DNA from: an uncultured Coriobacteriaceae bacterium
GTDB lineage: Bacteria > Actinomycetota > Coriobacteriia > Coriobacteriales > Eggerthellaceae
Direction of reading: 5' to 3'
Length of the DNA stretch: 64,000 nt
NCBI GenBank assembly: GCA_937937585.1
Contig: CALDCB010000015.1
Location: forward strand, 62,001 to 126,000
Under the pieces are notes generated by a model that worked only from the letters and a program-made list of their open reading frames with translations, was not told the DNA's origin and did not search any database. This document shows positions 34,259 to 43,418 of this stretch, piece by piece (within the stretch, counting starts at the first letter, position 1; every line of letters begins with the position of its first letter). A program made the translations under genes and the position numbers.

Positions 34259-35098
34259 CTACGAATCGAACGTGATGATATCGCCCGCCGCAATGCCCGC
34301 AGCCTGAGGACCCAAGATCATAAGGCCGTGCGTTCCCTCAACCAAGCCTTCCTTGTCAGACTCAAGCTCCGAGCTGTCGATGTCGCATTCTTTGGGATAC
34401 TTGCCCGAAGTGACAACATAGACCGGGTAGAAGTACAACTTGGGATCGAGCAACGTGTCCTTCACCATAAGAACGGTTGCAGACATGGTCTGATCGCCAT
34501 GATGAATCTCGACTAAATCGCCCTTATGGAACGCACCCAACCTGGCAAGCCCCTCGACCACAATGGCGCCCTTATAGCGCTTGATGTTGGGAAGACCCGC
34601 CCTGAACGGCTTAAGCTTGGGAACATCCATCACCGAAAGAACCTCGAAGCCGTTCTCGGCACCGCCGAAACGATCGACGAGCTCGGCTCGATAGGAATCA
34701 AGGTTTGCCAGCTCTTCTTTCACCTGCTCGCACGTAAGCTTCCTCAGCGGATCGTACTTCAAGCGATCGGTATAATGAGGAGTGCTTCCAAGGAACTCGT
34801 CGTCGCTGCTGCTGTTGAAGATGAAATTCTTAACGGCGGTGGCAATAGGCCTACCACCATCCTCAACCGCGGTCTGAACGTACTTATCGCCCTTCTTCTC
34901 GTAGTAATAGTTCTCGCCCTCTTCAAAGTACACGGGATACTTGATACGAAGTTTGTCGGCGCATTCAGGGCAAATCCATCCGTCAACCAACTTCGCGCCG
35001 CACGTTTCGGTGATGGAACGAAACGCCGCGTTCGCCATGGCTGCACCGCAACCTGGGCAGATGAATTCCTTCGGGGCCTTTTCATTCACTTTCGCCAT
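34259..35098 (-). CDS. Zinc-ribbon protein of unknown function
   Basis: This 279-residue soluble protein opens with a likely zinc ribbon (FICPGCGAAM ... WICPECADKLR) of the DUF4428 kind. The middle has a helical stretch LTCEQVKEELANLDSYRAEL, and the C-terminal 130 residues look like a small beta domain (IVVEGLARLGAFHKGDLVEI). GAAAGGAG lies just upstream of the ATG. It sits 26 bases downstream of another zinc-ribbon gene, so they are probably one operon. I cannot assign a function. Confidence 0.72.
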   Translation of the reverse strand: MAKVNEKAPKEFICPGCGAAMANAAFRSITETCGAKLVDGWICPECADKLRIKYPVYFEEGENYYYEKKGDKYVQTAVEDGGRPIATAVKNFIFNSSSDDEFLGSTPHYTDRLKYDPLRKLTCEQVKEELANLDSYRAELVDRFGGAENGFEVLSVMDVPKLKPFRAGLPNIKRYKGAIVVEGLARLGAFHKGDLVEIHHGDQTMSATVLMVKDTLLDPKLYFYPVYVVTSGKYPKECDIDSSELESDKEGLVEGTHGLMILGPQAAGIAAGDIITFDS

Positions 35099-35124
35099 GC
35101 TAGGCTCCTTTCACATAGAGGCGG

Positions 35125-36738
35125 TTAGGCAGGCAGCATCATCGCTACCGAGATCACGAATGCCAGAACAATGCCAAGCACGACGGCGATTCCCGCCGGC
35201 GTTTTCAGGAACGACCGGTCTTCGGCGTCAGGGAACACAAAGCTCAGCAGCCCGAAACGCCGTTCGGCCTTGCTGCCGACAAGGCGCCTCTCGCCATTGG
35301 CGAGGCGCTCGTAAATAAACGGATGGTCGAACAATTGCTTGCGCACGCCAAGCGTCTGAAACAAAACGCAGTACAGCCCCGCGAACAAGAACCGCATCCA
35401 GCCACCCAGAAGATCAAGCGGCTTGCCAGGGGCCACGAACAAGCCGATGACGAAAGCCACAACCACAGGGGCGAACAACAGCGTCAAAGCCTGGGCAACA
35501 AGCGAAACCACCCGCTTGTGCGAATAAAACTCCAGATCAACAGGCACATCTTCGCCGTCAATGGATTCGTAGAACACCGGCGCCGCACAAAGAGGCCGCT
35601 CCTCCGCTCCGTCAAGCACGAGCTTCCCGCCATCGCGCTTCGCTTGCGAAGCCCTACCCTGTCTGACAACGCGTTTGGAAACAGGAGCACGCCCATCGCT
35701 CAAAGCGGCGAACAAAACCATCGCGATCGCAGCGGCACACATCAGCGTCAAGCCCAAGTCGCGCGACGCCAACCACAGCAGCAGCGCCGCAACCACCGAA
35801 TAAATGCCCGCTTCCACAGCCCAAAACGGGAACGGGTTCTTCTTGCTATCGCGTATCGCCACCGCAACACGCCCCGTCTGACCGTTCACCACAGCGGTTA
35901 GTTTGCCCTGGCGAAGCAAATACACCGGCAGCAGCGCCGATGCGGCAAGAAGGTTGCCCGTTTCGGTTTTGATGCGCACGTCGTTGTCGCAAAGAGCCTG
36001 CTCGACCGTCGGCGAAAACTCAGCGGCGGTCTGTTTGCGAACGCGGCGATCGACCTCGTTGTCGGAGACATTGGCGATAACGGCGCGATGCGCGGCAACG
36101 TAACCGTATTCAAACGGAACTGCTGCATCCAAATCGAACGGACTGGCAGCATCAAGGGCGCTTACATCGATCTCTTTCACGCAACACGCTGCGCTGCCCT
36201 CCATAAAGCTGCGGCAGCGATACACGCGCACCGCATCGGCGCGATTGACCTTCGCCTCGATAGGTCCGCGCACCAGCTCGTATGGAAGATAAAGCCCCTG
36301 TGTGTCGTCAAGCGATTGCAATATCATGCGCGACTCGGGGGTTTTGGGATTCTCGGCAGCCCACGCGTGCAGGCGATCTTTCGCCTCGTCAAGCGTAAGG
36401 ACGAACGGGACGATCAGGTCGGCGTCGAAACCCGCGTCAACCGCGTCGGAACGAACCAATCGACTTCCGCAGAAGTCGCAGGTAGTGAGCGTCTCTTGCG
36501 GGGGAAACACAACGCGAGCCCCGCAGCCCGAACATTGCGCTGTCTGAAGGCCGACAGGTTCTGCGGCGGCGCGAAGCTGCTGTTTGTTCAGCTCGCGCAA
36601 CTGGACGGAGCGGTCGCGAACTTCCTGGATGCCAGAAACCTCACCGCATGCCCCACAGCGATATGTCTGCCGGACGATGTCAAACGAAACGGGGAAACCG
36701 CAGTTCTTGCACGCTATGCGCAAAGGGCTGGAACTCAT
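35125..36738 (-). CDS. Membrane protein with two N-terminal zinc ribbons
   Basis: The product is 537 residues. Two TFIIB-like zinc ribbons open it: CKNCGFPVSF...YRCGACGE and CSGCGARVVFP...CDFCGSRLV. A soluble domain (about 95-290) follows with FVLTLDEAKDRLHAWAAENP and LYLPYELVRGP. Four or five membrane helices fill the second half, ending with AVVLGIVLAFVISVAMMLP. This layout is seen in poorly known bacterial proteins that combine zinc ribbons and membrane helices, and no function is established. Operon with the next zinc-ribbon gene. Confidence 0.75.
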   Translation of the reverse strand: MSSSPLRIACKNCGFPVSFDIVRQTYRCGACGEVSGIQEVRDRSVQLRELNKQQLRAAAEPVGLQTAQCSGCGARVVFPPQETLTTCDFCGSRLVRSDAVDAGFDADLIVPFVLTLDEAKDRLHAWAAENPKTPESRMILQSLDDTQGLYLPYELVRGPIEAKVNRADAVRVYRCRSFMEGSAACCVKEIDVSALDAASPFDLDAAVPFEYGYVAAHRAVIANVSDNEVDRRVRKQTAAEFSPTVEQALCDNDVRIKTETGNLLAASALLPVYLLRQGKLTAVVNGQTGRVAVAIRDSKKNPFPFWAVEAGIYSVVAALLLWLASRDLGLTLMCAAAIAMVLFAALSDGRAPVSKRVVRQGRASQAKRDGGKLVLDGAEERPLCAAPVFYESIDGEDVPVDLEFYSHKRVVSLVAQALTLLFAPVVVAFVIGLFVAPGKPLDLLGGWMRFLFAGLYCVLFQTLGVRKQLFDHPFIYERLANGERRLVGSKAERRFGLLSFVFPDAEDRSFLKTPAGIAVVLGIVLAFVISVAMMLPA

Positions 36739-36874
36739 GACGACCTCCGTCCGCCCGGTTCGATGCTTCGATCATTCAAGCAGCGCGAAAGACGCGCCGG
36801 CTTTCATTAACGAACAGAGTACCGTGTGACGATTGGCGTCGGAATCTCCCCATGTCCCAAAACAAGGCTCAAGA

Positions 36875-37450
36875 TCAGCCGTCAGAGCGATCTCCGTACA
36901 GAGTGCGCTCAAGCATACCGAATAAAACAGTGCAATCGTCCTCGCGCGTGCGAACGCTTTGAAGCACATTGAAAAACGTGAACTTGCAAACCTTTTCGGG
37001 AGTGAACCCTTCAGGCAGATCGGGCGAAATGCGATTGTCGTGCTCGTACACCTGAACCAAACCACGCACGACATGAGCAAGCTGCTCGGATTCCTTTATA
37101 CGCGCCGCAGCCTTCTCAGCAGCAGGAAGGGCATCAACGCCGCGCAGCCAGTTTTCCCTGAAGTGGTCGAGGGTCTCGCACATGCTAACGTACATCTCAC
37201 GGCAAAAGTCGAGGTAACCGACAGTAGGATCGATGTGGCAGAAACGTTCGTAAAAGGCGCGCGCGAAATACAGCTGGATAACCGCAACCGTAAGCTCTTC
37301 CTTCGCGGAAAAATAACGGTAAACCGTGCCGACGCTCACCGCGCTTGCCCTGGCCAAACCGCGAATGGACAAAGCCGATACGCCGTTTTCCTCGGCGATG
37401 CGGTAAGCGTTTTCGAGCAACTCTTCTCGCGTGACGATTTTCTGAGCCAT
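36875..37450 (-). CDS. TetR/AcrR family regulator
   Basis: The product is 191 residues from the ATG at 37450, five bases after GAGGAG; a GTG two codons upstream overlaps that site. The helix-turn-helix is SIRGLARASAVSVGTVYRYF (residues 27-46). The ligand-binding C-terminal half is not recognisable. The gene lies alone, 136 bases from the zinc-ribbon operon and 170 bases from the peptidase gene, so its target is unclear. Confidence 0.9.
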   Translation of the reverse strand: MAQKIVTREELLENAYRIAEENGVSALSIRGLARASAVSVGTVYRYFSAKEELTVAVIQLYFARAFYERFCHIDPTVGYLDFCREMYVSMCETLDHFRENWLRGVDALPAAEKAAARIKESEQLAHVVRGLVQVYEHDNRISPDLPEGFTPEKVCKFTFFNVLQSVRTREDDCTVLFGMLERTLYGDRSDG

Positions 37451-37626
37451 TTTCACTCCTCGCGTTCAGGAGAACAACGACCCAAGTATGACACGCCCAA
37501 TTGCGGCGATCCTAGCCTCCGTGATTATTCGACGCGAAACACTCACCTACCGAAACCCAAAGCGGACACTGCCGCCAACTGCGGGAACGCTCCCCTCAAA
37601 ACGAAAATGCCGCGACCGCCAGCCCA

Positions 37627-39297
37627 TCACTCACACAGAGCTTTATCCAGCTTCTTGCACAAACTCGAAACCGTCTTCGCATCCAGAACGTCGTTGATTC
37701 CTGCGATCTCGAGCATCTTCCTGAAAGTAGTCTCGGGCGGAACCTCGGACATCTTCAGGTACTTCGTGACAGCCGCATCGTGATCCGTCAGCGATTCGAC
37801 GTACAGATCGAACGCGACCAAGGCCGACGTGCCGTACCCGACGTAATAGAACGGGTTGGTGTACACCTGCGACACCGTGGTGAACGAATCGCTGTCGTCG
37901 GGCATCTGATATTTCTTGACAACGTCATCCCAGATGAAATGAAGCTTCTCAACCGTTAGATCGGACGTCGTGTACGCACGATACTCAGCCTCGTCAATGG
38001 CGAAACTGTCGCGAACCATGAACATCTTGTCCAAGACCGCATACTGAGCCAAAGCCTTGCCATAACCAGGGCAAAGCCGGTCATACGAACCGCAGCACAA
38101 AAGCTCGAGCGACTGCGACGTAGACTCCTGAACATCGGGAAGGCTGTTTGGCAAGAAAGCATTGGCTTGCGCGTGATACATATGATTGAAGTGGCCGAAC
38201 TCGTGCACTACCGACAAGTAATCAGTCGTTTCACCATAGGGCGAAATGAACAAGATGCCGTCGTTGTAGCTAGGGCACTCAAGAACGAAGCCGCTGGAAG
38301 AGCTCGTTTTCTTGCTTGACATGTCAATGTTGAACAGGCTGTTACGCTGCAGGTACTCAAGAGATTCACCAAGGGCCGGAGAAACGGCCGCGAGGCACTT
38401 CCCCAGATTCTCAAGTTTCACGTCAGCGGGATCGTCATTCTGGTCGAACGCTTTATCAACAAGATCCATGTCAACGGAATCGGCCATATAGCCCATATAG
38501 ACGGGAACGAAATCGCTCACGACCACCTTGCGGATGGCCTCGATGTCCGAAACGCTGAAATCGCGTCCGCAGCGCTGCTCATATGCCAGTTCAGCATAGT
38601 TGTCATACCCGCAGCTACGCGCCAAAGCGTTGTTGATGTTCACCAGATCGACGTACAAGGACTCAAGCTCCGACTGCTTCGCCCCGCTGGCAACCATCTG
38701 CTCATAACGGATTGAAAGCTCATTTGACTTCTGACGCAACGCCAGCGATTCCGCCGTGCCGCCATGGGCGCCATCAATCTGGCTGGCGAAAGCTTCGCCG
38801 ATGTGAGCACGGAAGTCATTACCTTGCTTGGTTTCCAACGCGCGAGTGAAAAGGTTGGAGCAACGCGCGAATTCCTTGTTGTACAGGTCAAGCTTCGCAC
38901 CGTAGCGGTTGGCTGCATCGGAATCGGCAACGTTCGAGCTCCAGTCGAACTTGAGCAAGGCAACATCGCTTACCAAGTTGGCCATATGGCGCTCGAGCTT
39001 GTCGTAAACCTGATTAAGCTTGTCCGCATCGGCCGCGTTCGACTCGACCAGAGATTCTAGCTCGCTAAGGTCCGCTTCGTATGCCACCTGATCGAATGAA
39101 TCGCGGGAACGTTCGTCAAGCGCGACATCCGAATGTTTGACATTGCCTGAGTATTTGAATTCGACGGGCGAGGCGCTTCCCTTCCCTGCAGAAGCGGAAG
39201 ATGACGAAGAAGCACCTGGAGACGCTCCGCATCCGCAAAGAGCAAGAGCGGCAACGAAGGAAATGAACACGGCAACCAGGGAGCGAACGCGACTCAT
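37627..39297 (-). CDS. M3 family oligopeptidase lipoprotein
   Basis: The product is 556 residues from the ATG at 39297 (AAGGAG upstream). A signal peptide ends with the lipobox region LALCGC, giving a lipid anchor at Cys23 or Cys21, followed by a Ser/Ala linker. The zinc site VVHEFGHFNHMYH contains HExxH, and the surrounding helices fit the M3 (thimet oligopeptidase / PepF) family, e.g. YVGYGTSALVAFDLYV. PepF enzymes are usually cytoplasmic, so a lipoprotein version that acts outside the cell on peptides is notable. Confidence 0.87.
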   Translation of the reverse strand: MSRVRSLVAVFISFVAALALCGCGASPGASSSSSASAGKGSASPVEFKYSGNVKHSDVALDERSRDSFDQVAYEADLSELESLVESNAADADKLNQVYDKLERHMANLVSDVALLKFDWSSNVADSDAANRYGAKLDLYNKEFARCSNLFTRALETKQGNDFRAHIGEAFASQIDGAHGGTAESLALRQKSNELSIRYEQMVASGAKQSELESLYVDLVNINNALARSCGYDNYAELAYEQRCGRDFSVSDIEAIRKVVVSDFVPVYMGYMADSVDMDLVDKAFDQNDDPADVKLENLGKCLAAVSPALGESLEYLQRNSLFNIDMSSKKTSSSSGFVLECPSYNDGILFISPYGETTDYLSVVHEFGHFNHMYHAQANAFLPNSLPDVQESTSQSLELLCCGSYDRLCPGYGKALAQYAVLDKMFMVRDSFAIDEAEYRAYTTSDLTVEKLHFIWDDVVKKYQMPDDSDSFTTVSQVYTNPFYYVGYGTSALVAFDLYVESLTDHDAAVTKYLKMSEVPPETTFRKMLEIAGINDVLDAKTVSSLCKKLDKALCE

Positions 39298-39447
39298 AAG
39301 GTGTCTCCTTGACGTCAACGGAACATGATCAGCCAAGGATAATGATGCAGCAGCCCGCCTTTCGAATGAAGACCCGCTCGTCCTATTAACCGCCTTCACC
39401 TAAGACACCTTGGCTCGAAAGTAAATCGCCAAGAAGAACGGGCACTG

Positions 39448-39876
39448 CTACGCCGAAGGGCTCATTCTTGAGACCAGATCATTCACGCCGGCCATGAATG
39501 TTTCTGCCTTAGTTATGGCAATGCCCTGCTCCTCGTCACCAAGGACCACAAGGACATCACCCGCATGAAGGTCGAAGATCTCACGTGCAGCTTTAGGAAT
39601 GACCAACTGACCACGCTCACCAAGCGTAACGGTTCCGAACAAGTGCTTCCCGCGCGGGGGCATGGGAATGCCTGCCGCTTTCGAATCGAATCCCGCCAGA
39701 TCATCCAGGGAGACATCGAGCACCGAAGCAACGCGAACCGCGTGATCGAAGTCGGGCGAGGTCTCGCCCGACTCCCACTTCGCCACAGTCTGGCGGGAAA
39801 CGCCCACCTCTTCGGCCAACTGTTCTTGCGTCTTCCCAACGGCAGCGCGTCGTGCCTGAATGTTGTCGCCGATCAT
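39448..39876 (-). CDS. XRE-AbrB fusion regulator
   Basis: This 142-residue protein has an N-terminal helix-turn-helix (TQEQLAEEVGVSRQTVAKWE, residues 17-36) and a C-terminal SpoVT/AbrB swapped-hairpin domain (FGTVTLGERGQLVIPKAARE). Two DNA-binding domains in one short chain suggest a repressor or an antitoxin-like regulator. Its ATG overlaps the stop codon of the DUF4177 gene by four bases (ATGA), so the two are coupled. The target is unknown. Confidence 0.87.
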   Translation of the reverse strand: MIGDNIQARRAAVGKTQEQLAEEVGVSRQTVAKWESGETSPDFDHAVRVASVLDVSLDDLAGFDSKAAGIPMPPRGKHLFGTVTLGERGQLVIPKAAREIFDLHAGDVLVVLGDEEQGIAITKAETFMAGVNDLVSRMSPSA

Positions 39877-40067
39877 TCGTCAACCTCGAATACCAAATCA
39901 AATGCAAGCGTCTTTCCGTTCGCGCCTTCAAGCGTGGGGATCATCGCCACGAACCGATGCCCTTCCTTGGCATGCTCATCAATGATCGCACGATGAACCG
40001 CGCCCTCCACCTTCGCCTGATAAAAGACGTTGTTGCTAAACTCAACCTGCTCGTATTCGTACCTCAT
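39873..40067 (-). CDS. DUF4177-like small protein
   Basis: The product is 64 residues from the ATG at 40067, after GAAAGGGG. MRYEYEQVEFSNNVFYQAKV and GHRFVAMIPTLEG are typical of the DUF4177 domain, a small alpha-beta protein of unknown role. It is the first gene of a two-gene unit with the XRE-AbrB regulator, with a four-base overlap. Confidence 0.8.
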   Translation of the reverse strand: MRYEYEQVEFSNNVFYQAKVEGAVHRAIIDEHAKEGHRFVAMIPTLEGANGKTLAFDLVFEVDE

Positions 40068-40262
40068 GGCCAACCCCTTTCGCAAGGTTCGAACGGTATG
40101 ACTTTTCGTACCGCGTAAGACCAGAATACGAATGCTGTCAGCCTGTATCCACCAACCAATAGCGTCATCTTACGCCCGACGACGGCAGTTTCGGTTTGCA
40201 AACGGTTAAGAAGACTGCACGGCTATCTGGTACAGTATCTCGGACGAAAGGAGAACCATCTT

Positions 40263-40793
40263 ATGAAAATCACGGTGTACTTGGGCGCTTTCGAGGGAAA
40301 AGGCGACACGTTGCGAAACGCTGCCACCGAACTGGGGCGCTGGGTTGCCGAAAGCGGAAACACCCTTGTTTACGGCGGCTCGAAGACCGGACTGATGGGC
40401 GTTCTTGCTACAAGCGTGCTTGACGCGGGCGGCGAAGTGATCGGCGTTGAACCGACGTACTTCATGGAGCTCGACCATCAACTTGATACGCTCACCGAGC
40501 TCATCGTCACCGATACTATGGCAGAACGCAAAGCAAAGATGATCGAACTGGGTGATGCTTTCATCGCCTTCCCCGGCGGCACGGGCACCCTCGAGGAAAT
40601 CGCCGAGGTCATGTCGCAGGTTTCGCTTAAGCAGCTTGATGCCCCGTGCATCTTCTATAACCTGAACGGTTACTACAACCACATGAAGGCGTTCCTGCAA
40701 ACCATGAAGGACGAGGGCCTTTCGAGCGACGAGCGCCAGAAGGGAATCCACTTCGCCGACACGCTCGAGGACATCCAGAAGATCCTCGCCTAA
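40263..40793 (+). CDS. LOG family protein (TIGR00730 type)
   Basis: This 176-residue Rossmann-fold protein carries the two LOG hallmarks: GGSKTGLMG and PGGTGTLEEIAE. LOG proteins cleave nucleoside 5'-monophosphates to a base and ribose 5-phosphate; in plants they activate cytokinins. The bacterial physiological substrate is usually unknown. GAAAGGAG precedes the ATG, and a TACAGT box lies about 25 bases upstream of that. Confidence 0.9.
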   Translation: MKITVYLGAFEGKGDTLRNAATELGRWVAESGNTLVYGGSKTGLMGVLATSVLDAGGEVIGVEPTYFMELDHQLDTLTELIVTDTMAERKAKMIELGDAFIAFPGGTGTLEEIAEVMSQVSLKQLDAPCIFYNLNGYYNHMKAFLQTMKDEGLSSDERQKGIHFADTLEDIQKILA

Positions 40794-40969
40794 TATAAGG
40801 GCTTCGATGCAAGGCGAGCGCGTCACACAAGTCCACGCCGCCGATAAAGCCGACCCACACCGCAAACCTGCAGCGTACCTGCTCATCCCGTGGAATAATC
40901 CGCGAGCTGGGCTTCAAGGCCGCGCAGCAGGGCGCGAACAGCTACAATACTTGAACTGCACAGACAAGA

Positions 40970-40995
40970 TGCACGGTGCCGAAAAGCGCCGTGCA
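40970..40995 (+). terminator. Terminator-like hairpin between the LOG gene and prfC
   Basis: TGCACGGTGC pairs with GCGCCGTGCA, followed by TTGTTTTGCG. It may end the LOG transcript or, since a TACAAT box lies just upstream (about 40943), act in the prfC leader. Confidence 0.55.
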
Positions 40996-41038
40996 TTGTT
41001 TTGCGCCCAAGGCGCACCAGTTACACGGAAGGAACCAC

Positions 41039-42658
41039 ATGTCGGCTCTGTCTGACCAGATCTCATCGCGTCGCACGTTCGCGATCATCTCGCACCCCGA
41101 CGCGGGCAAGACCACACTCACCGAGAAACTGCTGCTGTACAGCGGCAGCATCCAAACCGCCGGCTCGGTTAAGGGCAAATCCAGCTCGAAGCATGCCGTG
41201 TCCGACTGGATGGACATCGAGAAAGAACGCGGCATCTCCGTCACCTCGTCGGTTCTTCAGTTCAACTACAATGGCTGCTGCGTGAACATCCTGGACACCC
41301 CTGGACACCAAGACTTCTCGGAAGACACGTACCGCACGCTCATGGCCGCCGACGCCGCCGTCATGGTCATCGACGCCGCTAAGGGCGTTGAGGCCCAGAC
41401 CAAGAAGCTCTTCAAGGTCTGCACGCTGCGCCATATCCCCATCTTCACCTTCGTCAACAAGCTTGACCGCGAGGCGCTCGATCCCTTCGACCTGATGGAA
41501 GAGATCGAGTCGGTGCTGGGCATTGGCACCTACCCCATGAACTGGCCTATCGGCAGCGGCCGCAACTTCCGCGGTGTGTTCGACCGCCAGACCCGTCACG
41601 TTTTGGCATTCGAAGGCGAAGGCCGCGGTAACTCCACCAAGAAAGTCGCTGAAATCGAAGCCGAGCTTGGCGACAACGCCCTTGACGAGTTGATCGGCGA
41701 AAACAACCACGAGAACCTGATGGGCGACATCGAGCTTCTTGATGGCGCGGGCGACGAGCTCAACCTTGACGATGTGGCTGTCGGCAAGCTGTCGCCGGTG
41801 TTCTTCGGCTCGGCTCTCACCAACTTCGGCGTGGAACCTTTCCTGAAGGAGTTTCTGCGCTTGGCACCCAGCCCTCGCGCTTACATCGATCAGGAAACCG
41901 AGCAGCCCGTCGAGCCCACCAGCCCCGACTTCTCGGGTTTCGTCTTCAAAATCCAGGCGAACATGGACAAGAACCACCGCGACCGCATCGCGTTCGTGCG
42001 CATTTGCACGGGCAAGTTCGAGCGCGGCATGGAGGCCTTCCACGTTCAGGGCGGCAAGAAACTCAAGCTTGCCACGGGCACCTCGATGATGGCAGACGAC
42101 CGCGCGATCGTCGACGAGGCCTATGCGGGCGATATCGTCGGCTTGTTCGACCCGGGTATCTTCAGCATCGGCGACACGGTTTGCGCTGGCAAAACGCATG
42201 TGCGCTACCCTGCCATCCCCACCTTCGCACCCGAGATCTTCGCGCGCATCACTCAGGTGAACACCCTGAAGCGCAAGCAGTTCGTGAAGGGCATGGAGGA
42301 ACTTGCCCAGGAAGGCGCCATTCAGATCTTCCGCGAGCCCGGATTCGGCATGGAAAGCGTCATCGTCGGCGTTGTCGGCGTACTGCAGCTTGAGGTGCTT
42401 GAACAGCGCTTGAAGTCGGAATACGGCGTTGAGGTTCGTCGCCAGCCGCTGCCTTACAGCGATATCCGCTGGATCATGAACGACCCCGACACCATCAACA
42501 TCCCGGCGCTGAACGTCACGCGCGACACCCTGCGCGTCGAGGACATGCGCGGCAAGAACCTGCTGCTGTTCACCAGCCCATGGAACGTCAACTGGGCCGT
42601 CGAGCGCAACCCCGACCTTATCCTTTCCGAGGTTGGCAACCTGGCTTTCGAGAAATAA
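41039..42658 (+). CDS. prfC: Peptide chain release factor 3
   Basis: The product is 539 residues from the ATG at 41039 (GGAAGGA upstream). RF3 is the GTPase that removes RF1/RF2 from the ribosome after termination. The GTPase motifs are SHPDAGKTTLTEK (G1), DTPGHQDFSED (G3) and FVNKLDRE (G4). The RF3-specific middle FVFKIQANMDKNHRDRIAFV and C-terminal GVVGVLQLEVLEQRLKSEYG are complete. A terminator follows. Confidence 0.96.
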   Translation: MSALSDQISSRRTFAIISHPDAGKTTLTEKLLLYSGSIQTAGSVKGKSSSKHAVSDWMDIEKERGISVTSSVLQFNYNGCCVNILDTPGHQDFSEDTYRTLMAADAAVMVIDAAKGVEAQTKKLFKVCTLRHIPIFTFVNKLDREALDPFDLMEEIESVLGIGTYPMNWPIGSGRNFRGVFDRQTRHVLAFEGEGRGNSTKKVAEIEAELGDNALDELIGENNHENLMGDIELLDGAGDELNLDDVAVGKLSPVFFGSALTNFGVEPFLKEFLRLAPSPRAYIDQETEQPVEPTSPDFSGFVFKIQANMDKNHRDRIAFVRICTGKFERGMEAFHVQGGKKLKLATGTSMMADDRAIVDEAYAGDIVGLFDPGIFSIGDTVCAGKTHVRYPAIPTFAPEIFARITQVNTLKRKQFVKGMEELAQEGAIQIFREPGFGMESVIVGVVGVLQLEVLEQRLKSEYGVEVRRQPLPYSDIRWIMNDPDTINIPALNVTRDTLRVEDMRGKNLLLFTSPWNVNWAVERNPDLILSEVGNLAFEK

Positions 42659-42716
42659 CGCCACCGCGATCTCGAAGGGCGGTCGCACGCCAGCGACCAA
42701 GCATCCCCGCAAACGC

Positions 42717-42745
42717 AAGAAGCGCCCGCATATGCGGGCGCTTCT
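42717..42745. terminator. Terminator between prfC and the rubrerythrin gene
   Basis: AAGAAGCGCCCGCA-TA-TGCGGGCGCTTCT is a perfect palindrome followed by GTTTGTT. It lies between convergent genes and probably serves both. Confidence 0.8.
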
Positions 42746-42793
42746 GTTTGTTCCGCACGCTTGAAGAGCGCGGCTATCACATAAACGAAAGGC

Positions 42794-43330
42794 TTAGAAG
42801 TTCTCGGGCGTGATCTCGAAGTATGCCTGAGGATGTGCGCACACGGGGCAAACCTCGGGAGCCTTCGTGCCAACCACGATATGACCGCAGTTGCGGCATT
42901 CCCACACCTTGACTTCGCTCTTTTCGAAGACGGCAGCAGTGGTGACGTTCTTCAGCAGGGCGCGATAACGCTCCTCGTGATGCTTCTCGATAGCGCCAAC
43001 CTGACGGAACTTCTCGGCAAGCTCGGGGAAGCCCTCTTCCTCGGCGGTCTTGGCAAAGCCCTCGTACATATCGGTCCATTCGAAGTTCTCGCCGTCAGCA
43101 GCAGCGCCCAGGTTCTCTTCGGTGGTGCCGATGCCCTCAAGCTCGCGCAGCCACATCTTTGCGTGGTAACGCTCGTTGGCGGCGGTGTTCAGGAAGATCT
43201 CGGCGATCTGCTCGAAGCCCTCTTTCTGGGCCGTGGAAGCGAAATAGGTGTACTTGTTCGTTGCCTGGGACTCGCCGGCAAATGCGGCAGCCAGGTTCTT
43301 CTCGGTTTGAGTTCCGGTGTACTTACCCAT
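42794..43330 (-). CDS. rbr: Rubrerythrin
   Basis: This 178-residue non-haem iron protein reduces hydrogen peroxide in anaerobes. The diiron ligands lie in the four-helix bundle ([41 protein letters not shown]). A C-terminal rubredoxin domain binds one iron through CRNCGHI and CPVCAHP. It probably gives oxidative stress protection, useful for the oxygen-sensitive glycyl radical enzyme encoded just upstream on the same strand. The spacing of 88 bases leaves a separate promoter possible. Confidence 0.94.
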   Translation of the reverse strand: MGKYTGTQTEKNLAAAFAGESQATNKYTYFASTAQKEGFEQIAEIFLNTAANERYHAKMWLRELEGIGTTEENLGAAADGENFEWTDMYEGFAKTAEEEGFPELAEKFRQVGAIEKHHEERYRALLKNVTTAAVFEKSEVKVWECRNCGHIVVGTKAPEVCPVCAHPQAYFEITPENF

Positions 43331-43418
43331 GGGTATCCCCTCTCGTTACCTTGCGAACACGACGTTCGCTTGTACAAGAAGACACTTTACGCCTCGCAAC
43401 GCCGCCTTGCCACCACCA

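Noticed and set aside
41063..42718. Minus-strand open frame of 551 codons opposite prfC
   Set aside because: It mirrors the whole of prfC and arises from its codon bias; no family pattern is visible.
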